64,000 nt of DNA from Leptolinea sp964446955 (GTDB taxonomy: Bacteria; Chloroflexota; Anaerolineae; Anaerolineales; Anaerolineaceae). Made by a program: the position numbers and the translations under genes. The stretch is from NCBI GenBank assembly GCA_964446955.1, contig CAYUQJ010000001.1, forward strand, positions 992,001 through 1,056,000, given 5' to 3'. The notes beneath the pieces are model-generated. The model had not been told where the DNA came from and ran no database searches. It worked only from the letters and a program-made list of their open reading frames with translations. Positions within the stretch are counted from its first letter, which is position 1; the number at the start of each line of letters is the position of its first letter. This document shows positions 9,122 to 17,903 of the stretch, piece after piece.

Positions 9122-10225
9122 ATGAGAGGCAGAGCCGCCATCCTGATCCTGCTGGGTATCCTGATTGTCCTCGGAACGGTTATCGGGATTATTGTGATTC
9201 AACTCTTCTACCGGCAACCGTTTGTACCACCATCAACTCTGGCAGCGATGATGTCACTTACCCCGGTGGAAGGCACACCCGGAACCACCACACCAATGCG
9301 GATTATGACCGCCACACCATCTGCTCCTGATATGTCAGCCCCCCCGTCGACGCCTCTCCCATCACCTGAATTGTTCAATACACCCGGACCTACAGAAACA
9401 CCGGGACCACTAAAAGAAGTTTGTGGCACAACTGGATCATACATAATTCTTGGCATACTTACGGATGTGACCAACCCAGATCTCGACAAAGATGGCGCCA
9501 TCGGGTTCAGAGTAATACAGGTCGATTTCAGCCGTGAGCGCATCATAGTATATGCCATACCACCAGAGCTTGTTTTACCCGGCGTCAATCTTCAGCCGTA
9601 TGGAAGAACAAGCGCGACCCTCACAGACGCTTTCGACATTATTTATAATTCCGAACGCAGCAACGCCGATGCAGTCTCTTTGGCCGCAAATGGCGTAGCG
9701 CAGATGATTAATGAAAACCTGGGCATATTGGCTTCACATTACATGGTCATTGACACAGCCGCGGTTGAAGATTTTGTTAATGACAACGGCTCGTTGGATG
9801 TTAAAGTCAGCGCAACGTATGTGACCGATGAATTTGATTTCCCCCGCGGATCACAAAAGTTGGACGGAGCATTAATTCGACGGTATATGGTCGCAAAGAG
9901 TACGCAACCAGGCAGTGAATGGGACCGTGTATTACGCCAGAATGATGTGATCAATGCTTTTCGGAATTACGCACTAACCAGTGATATAACCAGTTTCGCA
10001 TCTAATTTCATTAATCAGCGTGAAGACGGATTTATCAGCAGCCTGTCATTCGGGCAAGTCCGGCAATTGATATGCCTCGCTAATTCCATTGATTCCGTTC
10101 GATTCCGTTATTACGCCATGCCAGTCAGCCGGCTGGAACTCCGAGAAGATGGCACAATTATCATGGCCGATCAATTATCCTTGCGAGCAAATATTGCCAA
10201 CTCTCTGGGTGGAACCGGCGAATAA
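9122..10225 (+). CDS. LCP-like (LytR-CpsA-Psr) membrane-anchored protein, degenerate
   Basis: The start is ATG 9122, with GGAG 9 nt upstream; the frame also opens at TTG 9107. The 367-residue protein has one N-terminal transmembrane helix (residues 6-30), a Thr/Pro-rich linker (about 45-100), then an LCP-type domain: IGFRVIQVDFSRERIIVYAI, LTDAFDIIYNSE, a helix followed by HYMVIDTAAVEDFVN, and SEWDRVLRQNDVI, matching the family SDFDRxxRQQ box. LCP enzymes attach undecaprenyl-linked polymers to the wall. Several conserved arginines look replaced and the YVRSR strand is altered, so catalysis is uncertain. Confidence 0.65.
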   Translation: MRGRAAILILLGILIVLGTVIGIIVIQLFYRQPFVPPSTLAAMMSLTPVEGTPGTTTPMRIMTATPSAPDMSAPPSTPLPSPELFNTPGPTETPGPLKEVCGTTGSYIILGILTDVTNPDLDKDGAIGFRVIQVDFSRERIIVYAIPPELVLPGVNLQPYGRTSATLTDAFDIIYNSERSNADAVSLAANGVAQMINENLGILASHYMVIDTAAVEDFVNDNGSLDVKVSATYVTDEFDFPRGSQKLDGALIRRYMVAKSTQPGSEWDRVLRQNDVINAFRNYALTSDITSFASNFINQREDGFISSLSFGQVRQLICLANSIDSVRFRYYAMPVSRLELREDGTIIMADQLSLRANIANSLGGTGE

Positions 10226-10249
10226 TCTCGCCACTTGGATGGGGTTTTC

Positions 10250-11746
10250 ATGCATAAATACATTGCTGCCATAGATCAGGGTACCACGAGCACTCGTTTT
10301 ATTATTTTTAATAAGAGCGGGAAAGTTGTCGCGGTCGACCAGAAAGAACACCGTCAGTTCTATCCACAATCCGGTCTCGTGGAACATGATCCGATGGAAA
10401 TCTGGATTCGGACGCAGGAAGTTGTTTTAAACACACTGCAAAAGTCCGGCATTCACCCATCAGAGATTTCGGCGCTTGGCATTACCAATCAGCGTGAGAC
10501 CACTGTTTTATGGGATAAAACAACCGGTCAGCCGCTTCACCCGGCCATAGTCTGGCAGGATACCCGCACGGATGGTATTTGCGCCGATTTGGCTCGCGAA
10601 GGTGGGCAAAACCGGTTACGGGACAAGACCGGTTTGCCTCTGGCTACATATTTTTCTGGTCCCAAGATCAAATGGTTGATCGATAACATTCCACAGATCG
10701 CCGAAGCAGTACATCAGGGGCGAGTGTTGGCTGGTACGATCGATTCATGGCTGGTTTGGAATCTCACCGGTGGCAAGAACGGTGGCTTGCATATAACAGA
10801 TGGAAGTAACGCATCCCGAACACTGCTAATGAACCTGAAAACCCGATGTTGGGACGATGAACTGACAAATTTAATGGGTATTCCCGCCAGCATACTTCCA
10901 GAAATCCGTCCTTCGTCTCAAATTTATGGCCAGGCGCATGGTATTTTGGAAGGTATCCCCATCGCTTCCATATTGGGAGATCAACAGGCAGCCCTGTTTG
11001 GTCAGACCTGTTTTCAGCCGGGAGAAGCCAAGAACACGTATGGAACCGGCTGCTTTATGCTCCTTAATACGGGAACCGAACCGGTACCAAGTAATAATGG
11101 ATTGCTGACGACATTCGGTTACCAACTGGAAGGTCAACAGCCGGTTTATTGCCTGGAAGGTTCCATTGCCATATCCGGCGCCCTTGTCCAGTGGTTGCGG
11201 GATAACCTTGGGCTTATTCAATCGTCCAGCGAGATCGAAGTTCTCGCCTGCAGTGTTGAAGATAACGGTGGCATCTACATCGTCCCCGCGTTTTCCGGCC
11301 TGTTTGCGCCATACTGGCGCAGCGATGCACGCGGTGTGATCGTAGGTCTCACTCGTTTTGTCAATAAAGGGCACATCGCCCGGGCCGCTCTGGAAGCCAC
11401 CGCTTTCCAGACCCGTGAAGTACTGGACGCCATGCGGACAGATTCTGGAATTGACCTCCAAAGCCTAAAAGTAGACGGCGGCATGGTTGTGAATGACTTG
11501 TTAATGCAATTCCAGGCCGATATTCTTGACGTCCCCGTGACCCGTCCCAAGGTTACTGAAACGACATCTCTCGGAGCAGCCTACGCGGCCGGGCTTGCGG
11601 TTGGTTTTTGGAACTCGCAGGACGAATTACGGGAAAAATGGGCGGCAGATAAAACATGGACTCCATCCATGACTTCTGCCCGTAGGGAAAAATTGTTTTC
11701 CGGGTGGAAAAAAGCGGTAACGCGATCTTTTGATTGGATTGAATAA
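10250..11746 (+). CDS. glpK: Glycerol kinase
   Basis: 498 residues from ATG 10250, which has GGATGGGG just upstream; the frame opens 15 bp earlier at a TTG. The FGGY kinase signature is clear: AAIDQGTTSTRFIIF phosphate loop, LGITNQRETT, WQDTRT, LGDQQAALFGQ, TYGTGCFML and KVDGGMVVNDLLMQ. It phosphorylates glycerol to sn-glycerol 3-phosphate with ATP. The glycerol-3-phosphate dehydrogenase gene starts 3 bp downstream, so kinase and dehydrogenase are co-expressed. No glycerol facilitator gene is present in the window. Confidence 0.95.
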   Translation: MHKYIAAIDQGTTSTRFIIFNKSGKVVAVDQKEHRQFYPQSGLVEHDPMEIWIRTQEVVLNTLQKSGIHPSEISALGITNQRETTVLWDKTTGQPLHPAIVWQDTRTDGICADLAREGGQNRLRDKTGLPLATYFSGPKIKWLIDNIPQIAEAVHQGRVLAGTIDSWLVWNLTGGKNGGLHITDGSNASRTLLMNLKTRCWDDELTNLMGIPASILPEIRPSSQIYGQAHGILEGIPIASILGDQQAALFGQTCFQPGEAKNTYGTGCFMLLNTGTEPVPSNNGLLTTFGYQLEGQQPVYCLEGSIAISGALVQWLRDNLGLIQSSSEIEVLACSVEDNGGIYIVPAFSGLFAPYWRSDARGVIVGLTRFVNKGHIARAALEATAFQTREVLDAMRTDSGIDLQSLKVDGGMVVNDLLMQFQADILDVPVTRPKVTETTSLGAAYAAGLAVGFWNSQDELREKWAADKTWTPSMTSARREKLFSGWKKAVTRSFDWIE

Positions 11747-11749
11747 CTT

Positions 11750-12928
11750 ATGCCACAGAAACCAACCGCTGTAATCATTGGAGCCGGCTTCACAGGTTGT
11801 GCTCTCGCATACGATCTAGCCCTGCGTGGTTTTACCGTAAAAGTCCTCGAACGCGGTGACATTTGCTCCGGAACATCCGGCCGCACACATGGATTATTAC
11901 ACTCTGGTGCCCGCTATTGTGTAAACGACCCGGAAGCCGGGCGCGAATGTGTTGAGGAAAATATCATCCTCCGAAAAATTGCAAAACAATGCATTGAATA
12001 CAACAAAGGCATCTTTATAGCGCTAACCGATGAAGAGATGTCATTCAGTGACAAATTCAAAAATGGTGCGGAAGAATGTGAAATTCCCATTCGCTGGATG
12101 GAAAAAGAAGAGATCATCAGACGGGTACCCATGATCCACCCAGATGTGCTGGGAGGGTTTGAAGTTCCGGATGGCGCCTTTGATCCGCTGCGTCTGGCTT
12201 TGGCATTTGCCGCCAGCGCAAAAACAAGGGGAGCTGAATTTCTTCCCTTTCAGCAAGTTGAAGCCATACATATCAATGGAAACGCCTGTGTTGATTTCAT
12301 AACCGTATTTGACCGACATACCGGCCTTAAAACGGATTTAGGTGCCGATATATTCATTAATGCCACAGGGGCATGGGCAGGAATTGTGGCAAAAATGGCC
12401 GGTATCGATGTTCCAGTAATACCAGCTCCGGGAGTAATGGTTGCTTTTGAACAGCGGATGAGCGATCTGGTCCTAAACAGATTGAATTATCCGGGTGATG
12501 GTGACATCATAATTCCTCAACGAAGAATGTCAGTCATTGGTACCACTTCTTTTGAGGTCGAAAACGCGGACTATATACCTGTCGACCCTGATCAGGTGAA
12601 AAAAATGATAGAACGTGCGGTTGAAATGATCCCGGCCTTGAAAGGTGTGAAGGTCCGGGGTAGTTATATGTCCGCCCGGCCGCTGATCAGTACAGGTAAA
12701 GACACCCGCAGCTTATCGCGCACGTTCAAATGCTTCGATCATGAAGCCGCGCAGGGTCTGCGCGGATTTATCACCATTTCCGGAGGAAAAGCGACGACCT
12801 GCCGGATAATGGCAGAAAAAACAGCCGATCTGGCCTGCTCAAAATTTCACATGGATGTTCCATGTCAGACAGCAGAATTTGAACTTGACTCATACCGTAC
12901 CTACTATCATCAAAAGGTTCAATCATGA
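11750..12928 (+). CDS. glpA: Glycerol-3-phosphate dehydrogenase, GlpA-type FAD subunit
   Basis: 392 residues. The N-terminal dinucleotide-binding motif is VIIGAGFTGCALAYDLALRG (residues 8-27), followed by GTSGRTHGLLHSGARY, which is close to the E. coli GlpA active-site region. VPDGAFDPLRLALA, INATGAWAG and FITISGGKATTCR complete the GlpA pattern. It oxidises glycerol 3-phosphate to dihydroxyacetone phosphate and passes electrons from FAD to a partner. The E. coli partners GlpB and GlpC are absent. Instead the next three genes are succinate dehydrogenase B, C and D-like, with a 4-bp stop/start overlap to the first. Confidence 0.92.
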   Translation: MPQKPTAVIIGAGFTGCALAYDLALRGFTVKVLERGDICSGTSGRTHGLLHSGARYCVNDPEAGRECVEENIILRKIAKQCIEYNKGIFIALTDEEMSFSDKFKNGAEECEIPIRWMEKEEIIRRVPMIHPDVLGGFEVPDGAFDPLRLALAFAASAKTRGAEFLPFQQVEAIHINGNACVDFITVFDRHTGLKTDLGADIFINATGAWAGIVAKMAGIDVPVIPAPGVMVAFEQRMSDLVLNRLNYPGDGDIIIPQRRMSVIGTTSFEVENADYIPVDPDQVKKMIERAVEMIPALKGVKVRGSYMSARPLISTGKDTRSLSRTFKCFDHEAAQGLRGFITISGGKATTCRIMAEKTADLACSKFHMDVPCQTAEFELDSYRTYYHQKVQS

Positions 12929-13671
12929 CAAACAGGCTATGGAACATCACACTTCGCATTCGACGGCAGCGCGGCTCAGGCGCTTCTCCTTCATGGCAGG
13001 ATTTTCCTTTAGAAATTGATCCGGACGAGTCTGTTCTGGATGCAGTGGAACGCGTCTGGGCATATCAGGATCGCTCGCTTACATTCAGACATGCTTGCCA
13101 TCACTCCACATGCGGCGCGTGTGGGATGCGCATAAATAATGTCGAAAAATTAACATGCATTACACCGATTCATACTGTAACCCACAACAATGGAATCATT
13201 AAAGTAGAACCTCTTAGAAATTTCCCTATTGTTTCCGATCTTGTTGTAGATATGTCTAAATTTTTCCAGGAAATAGAGAAAATGCGTACCCCACAGGTTG
13301 TAACAAACCAACAGGGGAAATTGGAATATGAAGAACTTTCTGTTACAGATACTGATCTGGAACGACTAGTTGATTGTATTGAATGCGGATTGTGTGTATC
13401 AGCCTGCCCTTCTGCGGCTACCGATCCAACCTACATGGGTCCAGCCTCACTGGCAGCCCTGCAACAATCCCTCGCCGCTGGAATATCAGACATCTCTGCC
13501 AGCCTGGCTGATGATCAGGAAGGAGTCTGGCGTTGCCATAGCGCCTTCGAGTGTTCAGCGGTATGCCCATCGAATGTGGAACCCGGTTACAGGATCATGG
13601 ACCTGCGGAAGAAGATCATGCGGCAAAAATTCACGCAATGGTGTGGGCAAAAAGAGGGTGACAAGCGATGA
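12925..13671 (+). CDS. SdhB/FrdB-like iron-sulfur subunit, linked to GlpA
   Basis: 248 residues with the three-cluster pattern of succinate dehydrogenase B. [2Fe-2S] ligands are C58, C63, C66 and C78 (C-x4-C-x2-C-x11-C). [4Fe-4S] ligands are C151, C154, C157 and C161 (CIECGLCVSACP). [3Fe-4S] ligands are C204, C210 and C214 (C-x5-C-x3-CP). In complex II this subunit wires the flavin to quinone. Here no SdhA-type gene is near; the gene overlaps glpA by 4 bp and the SdhC-like gene by 4 bp. I infer electron transfer from GlpA. A true SdhB whose SdhA lies elsewhere is the alternative. Confidence 0.88.
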   Translation: MTNRLWNITLRIRRQRGSGASPSWQDFPLEIDPDESVLDAVERVWAYQDRSLTFRHACHHSTCGACGMRINNVEKLTCITPIHTVTHNNGIIKVEPLRNFPIVSDLVVDMSKFFQEIEKMRTPQVVTNQQGKLEYEELSVTDTDLERLVDCIECGLCVSACPSAATDPTYMGPASLAALQQSLAAGISDISASLADDQEGVWRCHSAFECSAVCPSNVEPGYRIMDLRKKIMRQKFTQWCGQKEGDKR

Positions 13672-14054
13672 ACGGATCTCCTTCACCCAAAAAGATCTGG
13701 CAATGGTTTGATCCCCGCGGTCGAAAAGGGGGATCATGGGGTTTTATGTTAAACCGCATCACCGGTCTGGGACTGCTGCTGTATTTTGTTATCCATATGG
13801 CGGTTCTATACCAGCTTACCCGGGGAGCGGATGCGTATGATTCCTTTGTGGCATTGATGAAAAATCCCGTTTTTCTGGTTGGTGAACTTCTGGTTATCGC
13901 AGCCGGTATCATGCACGGGATAAATGGAATCCGTCTTGGTCTAACCAGCTTTGGCATAGGGGTTAGGCACCAATTGGCAATGTTGATCGTAGTCGGAGGG
14001 ATTTCCCTAATAGGAATTGCCTACTTTGCCCTTCACATGTTTGGAGGTGGTTAA
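13668..14054 (+). CDS. SdhC-like cytochrome b membrane anchor
   Basis: 128 residues with three hydrophobic helices. RITGLGLLLYFVIHM gives the Ser/Arg-type quinone-site region and H43. GIMHGINGIRL gives H83, the position of the usual heme b ligand in SdhC/FrdC-like anchors. A glycine-rich C-terminus overlaps the SD of the next gene. Together with its neighbours it should anchor the iron-sulfur subunit and reduce menaquinone. It overlaps the upstream stop codon (ATGA). Confidence 0.82.
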   Translation: MNGSPSPKKIWQWFDPRGRKGGSWGFMLNRITGLGLLLYFVIHMAVLYQLTRGADAYDSFVALMKNPVFLVGELLVIAAGIMHGINGIRLGLTSFGIGVRHQLAMLIVVGGISLIGIAYFALHMFGGG

Positions 14055-14057
14055 TCC

Positions 14058-14423
14058 ATGAATTCACCCACTTCAAAAAAGAGCCACGAAAATGCCCTGC
14101 TTTGGTTCATAAAAGTCCTGGCTGGCGGAATGATTTTCGTTTTCCTGGTTATTCACTTTATTGTCAACCACCTTTTGGCACCCGGCGGACTATTATCGTT
14201 CAAGGATGTGGTCGCGTACTACCAGAATCCGATCGTGCTTGTAATGGAGGGATCCTTTTTATTTTTTATACTGGTGCACAGTTTTCTCGGATTGCGTAGT
14301 GTCATTCTCGATCTTAATCCATCGGAAAAAATCATCCGCATCATGGACATTTTCTTGATAGCAACTGGTTCTTCCGGTTTGATCTATGGAATCTGGCTAT
14401 TAAACACAGTGGCAGCCATGTAA
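14058..14423 (+). CDS. SdhD-like membrane anchor
   Basis: 121 residues with three transmembrane helices. It contains VIHFIVNHLL (H33, H38) and ILVHSFLGLRSVILDLNPS (H74), the pattern of complex II D subunits with a heme ligand in helix 2. The SD is strong: GGAGGTGG lies inside the last codons of the SdhC-like gene. It is the last gene of the glpK-glpA-sdhBCD-like cluster; the next gene starts 82 bp on and is unrelated. Confidence 0.8.
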   Translation: MNSPTSKKSHENALLWFIKVLAGGMIFVFLVIHFIVNHLLAPGGLLSFKDVVAYYQNPIVLVMEGSFLFFILVHSFLGLRSVILDLNPSEKIIRIMDIFLIATGSSGLIYGIWLLNTVAAM

Positions 14424-14505
14424 TCAATGGCTTTTCTTGACACGTATTTCTTTTGTAAGATAAAATTTAATTTCGTTCTTTTCCAACCAGAGAAAGCCGG
14501 GCTAA

Positions 14506-15036
14506 ATGAACCCTGTGTCTAATAAAGCATCCAGAAAAGCTGATGCACCACAATCAGCCTATATGAAGAATTTGTCTTCCGACTCGGTTGACGCGCAGGT
14601 TGTTGAGATGCACCAGAGCGGCGCTTCGAAAGTAACAGCTGAATCGGTTAAAGCAATAGACAGCTTTCTGGGAGAAACCAACTGCCAGACGGCAGGCATA
14701 AACAAAGGTTTGTGCGGATACATCCATACAGATCAGGTTGCGGTTGACCATGGTTTTACTGGAATACTATCAACCGGTGAAGCCGTCATGAACGGACCTG
14801 TTGGTATCACCGCCGCACGATCTGTTCGCATGAATGGATCAAGGTCGGGTATAATAATGGCCCGTGAGGTTCACGGAGCAAAGGTCAAGACTGTTTTTCT
14901 TCTTGCCAATCGCTTGGATGCTCCCGTGGAAACAGTAGTTGATACACGAAGCATTGCGTTATTTGGGGCAGCCGCCGGATTAACTTTCAGCATATTGTAC
15001 GGGTTCTTCCGCTGGCTGCGATCAAAAAGTAAATAA
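14506..15036 (+). CDS. Hypothetical membrane-anchored beta-repeat protein
   Basis: 176 residues, not recognised. After a polar N-terminus, residues about 40-145 show short repeats of alternating hydrophobic and small residues (TGILSTGEAVMNGPVGI, then ARSVRMNGSRSGIIMAREV), which suggests a beta-solenoid like bactofilins or polymer-forming proteins. One transmembrane helix ends the protein (SIALFGAAAGLTFSILYGFF) followed by RWLRSKSK, so the body would face the side opposite the basic tail. It is transcribed alone between the glp cluster and rplY. Confidence 0.6.
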   Translation: MNPVSNKASRKADAPQSAYMKNLSSDSVDAQVVEMHQSGASKVTAESVKAIDSFLGETNCQTAGINKGLCGYIHTDQVAVDHGFTGILSTGEAVMNGPVGITAARSVRMNGSRSGIIMAREVHGAKVKTVFLLANRLDAPVETVVDTRSIALFGAAAGLTFSILYGFFRWLRSKSK

Positions 15037-15110
15037 CGGCGAAAGCCGAATCTATTATAGAGCGAAGGTAACCTTGAAACAGAGGTGAGAGGCGCTCGAA
15101 GGAAAAGAAA

Positions 15111-15758
15111 ATGGAAAAAGTAGTAATTGAAGCCACCCTGCGAACTGTAAAAGGGAAAAAAGTAGGCGCCATGCGCCGTGAGGGAAAGCTCCCCGCCGTT
15201 TTGTATGGCCATAAATTTGATTCCACGGCGATTACACTTAATCTGCGTGAAGCCTCCCGCGTCTTACATGGACTGACAGCCTCCAGCCTTATTTATATCA
15301 AGCTTGAAGGTAAGGAACATGCAGCCCTGGTTCGCGAAAAACAGCGTGACTATCTCCGCAACATTCTCAAACATGTCGATTTCCAGGTTGTCTCGTTGAC
15401 GGAGAAGATCCGCGCAGGTGTCTCCATTATCCTTGAAGGTACATCCCCTGCTGTCAAAGACCTTAATGGTTTGATCATTACAGAGTTGGATGCCATCGAA
15501 GTGGAAGCATTCCCACAGGACCTGCCTGAAAAGATCATTCTCGATCTTGGAAAACTGGCGAAAATCGGCGATCATTTGACTGTCAAGGACATCGTCCTGT
15601 CTGACAAAGTCCAGATATTGGCCAACCCGGATGACGTCATTGCGATCGTTACTATGGCTAAATCTGAAGAAGCCGTTGGTGAGGGCGAAGGTGAAGCCAT
15701 ATCCAGCGAACCCGAGATCATCGAAAAAGGCAAGAAGGAAGAAGAGGGAGAAGAGTAA
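15111..15758 (+). CDS. rplY: 50S ribosomal protein L25 (Ctc/TL5 type)
   Basis: 215 residues, the long two-domain TL5/CTC form. The N-terminal 5S rRNA-binding beta-barrel has the usual KKVGAMRREGKLPAVLYGH opening, and the C-terminal domain has LPEKIILDLGKLAKIGDHLTVKDI. The acidic tail (about 30 residues, Glu-rich) is common in this form. It binds 5S rRNA in the large subunit. The SD is AAGGA upstream of ATG 15111. A GC-rich terminator follows. Confidence 0.93.
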   Translation: MEKVVIEATLRTVKGKKVGAMRREGKLPAVLYGHKFDSTAITLNLREASRVLHGLTASSLIYIKLEGKEHAALVREKQRDYLRNILKHVDFQVVSLTEKIRAGVSIILEGTSPAVKDLNGLIITELDAIEVEAFPQDLPEKIILDLGKLAKIGDHLTVKDIVLSDKVQILANPDDVIAIVTMAKSEEAVGEGEGEAISSEPEIIEKGKKEEEGEE

Positions 15759-15778
15759 TCTCCTCGTTGATAACTACG

Positions 15779-15810
15779 CCCCTGCCGGAAAACCGGCAGG
15801 GGTGTTTTTT
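15779..15810. terminator. Bidirectional intrinsic terminator
   Basis: A perfect 10-bp GC-rich stem (15779-15788 with 15793-15802, AAAA loop) is followed by a T run. It separates the convergent rplY and Nudix genes. Confidence 0.88.
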
Positions 15811-16384
15811 ATTTATTCATTAACTGGATCTTTTTTAGCAACTCATGCACTAATTGGGCAGTTATTCCCCAGAGAAGCTCATTATCATATGTCTTATAGT
15901 AGATCACATTTGTTCGCATTACGCCGTTCTGAGAAAATGTCCGGTATTCCCAGTTATCTGGATTCGCCAGCCAATGAACAGGAATGGTAAATATCCGTGA
16001 TACTTCTGCCGGGTTGGGTGTCAAACCTTCCAAATCGCTGCACCAGCCAACAACCGGGGTGATCCACCAACCGGAGCCAGTAAAAAGATCTGAAGACCGT
16101 CCCAGTATTTTCACTTTTTCCGGTTTTAAACCCACCTCTTCATCGGCCTCTCTAAGAGCAGCGATTTCGAGACTGGCATCATTCGGTTCAACTGCGCCGC
16201 CGGGAAAAGATACCTGCCCCTTATGATCAATCACATGATCCGTGCGCCTGGTAAAGAGCAATTCAAACCCCGTCTTATCCGATACGAACAAACTCAGAAC
16301 AGAGGCTCTCTTCCATTTACCCGGGGGAGTCTCTTGAACCGGATCTGAAATGGATAATAATTGAGTGATAGTATCTTTATTCAT
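15809..16384 (-). CDS. Nudix hydrolase, CoA pyrophosphatase type
   Basis: 191 residues. The Nudix box reads G-x5-E-x7-READEEVGL starting at GGAVEPNDASLEIAAL. Just before it is the CoA-pyrophosphatase signature: LLFTRRTDHVIDHKGQVSFPGG, split here as LLFTRRTDH and HKGQVSFPGG. Such enzymes (NudL/YeaB) cut CoA and its thioesters to 3',5'-ADP and phosphopantetheine, limiting CoA or oxidised CoA. The gene stop overlaps the T run of the upstream terminator. Confidence 0.85.
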   Translation of the reverse strand: MNKDTITQLLSISDPVQETPPGKWKRASVLSLFVSDKTGFELLFTRRTDHVIDHKGQVSFPGGAVEPNDASLEIAALREADEEVGLKPEKVKILGRSSDLFTGSGWWITPVVGWCSDLEGLTPNPAEVSRIFTIPVHWLANPDNWEYRTFSQNGVMRTNVIYYKTYDNELLWGITAQLVHELLKKIQLMNK

Positions 16385-16406
16385 TCGTTATGTTTATAGC
16401 ATATGT

Positions 16407-16967
16407 CTATTCATCAGGAAGGATCACACCGCAGTATCCACAGGCCGTCTGCCCGTTTTCTACCGGCTCAACAGTAGCAGGGTGAACCGGTGCACCACAA
16501 GAAGGACACGTGGATGGAAGTCTCCCTGGTCTGACTTGGGTATCCCTCACGGCAAATTTCGCCTCGTTTTGACCAACATTCGACCAATCTCGTATCTTCC
16601 CGGCTTCAACGGTCAATCCATTTTCCTCAAATAGATTTACGGTCCGGTCAATAAACCATGTCAGATCTTCCAACCTTCCCTGTTCACGCAATATTTCAAA
16701 TCCTCTGACTAGTTGATCAATTCCCTGACTTACGGCACCATTGAGCGTATTCGCCTGTCCTGCTTTGATCAACCAGTTAACAGCCCTGGGCCTACCCTGC
16801 ATCAACCCTCTGTGTGATATACGCGTAAACAGAGCTGCCGCCTCAGCATAATCCCCCGACACAAAAGCCCGGTTAGCTGCTTCAAGAAATTTCAAAGCTA
16901 TCGGGTTTTTGGGTTGAACCAATCTTCCAGCCGGTGGCGGGCGCAAAGGTATTCTTCTACGAAACAT
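16407..16967 (-). CDS. Conserved hypothetical protein with helical repeats and C-terminal zinc ribbon
   Basis: 186 residues from ATG 16967, with AGGAG 6 nt upstream. The N-terminus is basic and proline-rich; residues about 23-125 form amphipathic helices of TPR type (ALKFLEAANRAFVSGDYAEA). The C-terminus holds two CxxC pairs (CPSCGAP and CGYCGVI), a rubredoxin-like zinc ribbon. No enzymatic motif is seen. It lies 17 bp downstream of trmI on the same strand, so the two are probably co-transcribed. A role as an adaptor is only a guess. Confidence 0.6.
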   Translation of the reverse strand: MFRRRIPLRPPPAGRLVQPKNPIALKFLEAANRAFVSGDYAEAAALFTRISHRGLMQGRPRAVNWLIKAGQANTLNGAVSQGIDQLVRGFEILREQGRLEDLTWFIDRTVNLFEENGLTVEAGKIRDWSNVGQNEAKFAVRDTQVRPGRLPSTCPSCGAPVHPATVEPVENGQTACGYCGVILPDE

Positions 16968-16984
16968 ATCATTCTCCTGTGAAT

Positions 16985-17836
16985 CTACATCCCGTTATCG
17001 GATTCCCATCCCTCTTTGATCAAATCATTCCCTTCATCCAGTGAATGATCAATCAAAACCGGACGCGAGAAGATCAAATACCCGGTATGGGCAACCATTC
17101 TGTCAGTCGGGCGTAACTTGTCTGGCTCCGGTTTATAGAACCGTAACATGATCTCAAGGACTTCCGTAAAAGCAAAATCCTCCTGCCTTAATGCGTAAAG
17201 CAGCTTGGATACCTGGTTTGTTGTGGGAAGAATACTCCCGAAGAAACCGCCTGGTTTAAGCGCTGCCCGAACCTGGCGGATGTAATCATAGGAATTGGCA
17301 ACATCCAAAAATAATGCGTCTATACCTGTTTCCGAAAAACCGTCACCAATATTCCCAATTTTAAAATCAACCCTCTCTGCAAGTCCAAACCGTTCCAGGT
17401 TTTTTCGGGCGACTTCCTGCATTTCTGGCCGCGCCTCATAACTGATAACCTTTCCCGTTGACCCGACCGCATAGGCAAGGGCAGTAGTCAACGCGCCTGA
17501 TCCAGTTCCGGCTTCGATCACATGCTGCCCGGGGCCTATTCCAAGCGCGACCAGGATATACCCGATCTCTTTGGGATACATGATCTGGGTTCTGCGGGGA
17601 ACGGAGCGCAGCAGATCATTCAAAGCCGGTTGGAGCATAAAAAATGGACTGCCGGAATGGGAAAAAATCTGACTTCCCCAGGCAGTCCCAATCAGGTCCT
17701 TGTGATAGACTATCCCCCGGTGGGTATGCAATTCCCCGCCAGTTTTTAACAGAATGATAAAATGCTTGTGGCTTAATCCTACAAGCTCTACCAGGTCACC
17801 TTCCTGAGCGTGTGTTCCATGCAAATTCCAGGTCAA
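16985..17836 (-). CDS. trmI: tRNA (adenine-58-N1)-methyltransferase
   Basis: 283 residues. The start is TTG 17836, with AGGAG 6 nt upstream. The N-terminal beta domain contains THRGIVYHKDLIG; the catalytic domain has QIMYPKEIGYIL, motif I as VIEAGTGSGALTTALA, and the acidic residue after strand 4 in ALFLDVANSYDYI. This matches TrmI, which makes m1A58 in the T-loop of tRNAs as a tetramer. It is followed on the same strand by the helical-repeat/zinc-ribbon gene. Confidence 0.9.
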   Translation of the reverse strand: MTWNLHGTHAQEGDLVELVGLSHKHFIILLKTGGELHTHRGIVYHKDLIGTAWGSQIFSHSGSPFFMLQPALNDLLRSVPRRTQIMYPKEIGYILVALGIGPGQHVIEAGTGSGALTTALAYAVGSTGKVISYEARPEMQEVARKNLERFGLAERVDFKIGNIGDGFSETGIDALFLDVANSYDYIRQVRAALKPGGFFGSILPTTNQVSKLLYALRQEDFAFTEVLEIMLRFYKPEPDKLRPTDRMVAHTGYLIFSRPVLIDHSLDEGNDLIKEGWESDNGM

Positions 17837-17903
17837 AAGATACTCCTATTCTGTAAGACACAGTGTAAAATTAACCCACAAAAAACAACTAACGAAGGTT
17901 CTC

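Noticed and set aside
10871..11461. 196-residue frame antisense to glpK
   Set aside because: Shadow of a strongly conserved gene; no SD or motif.
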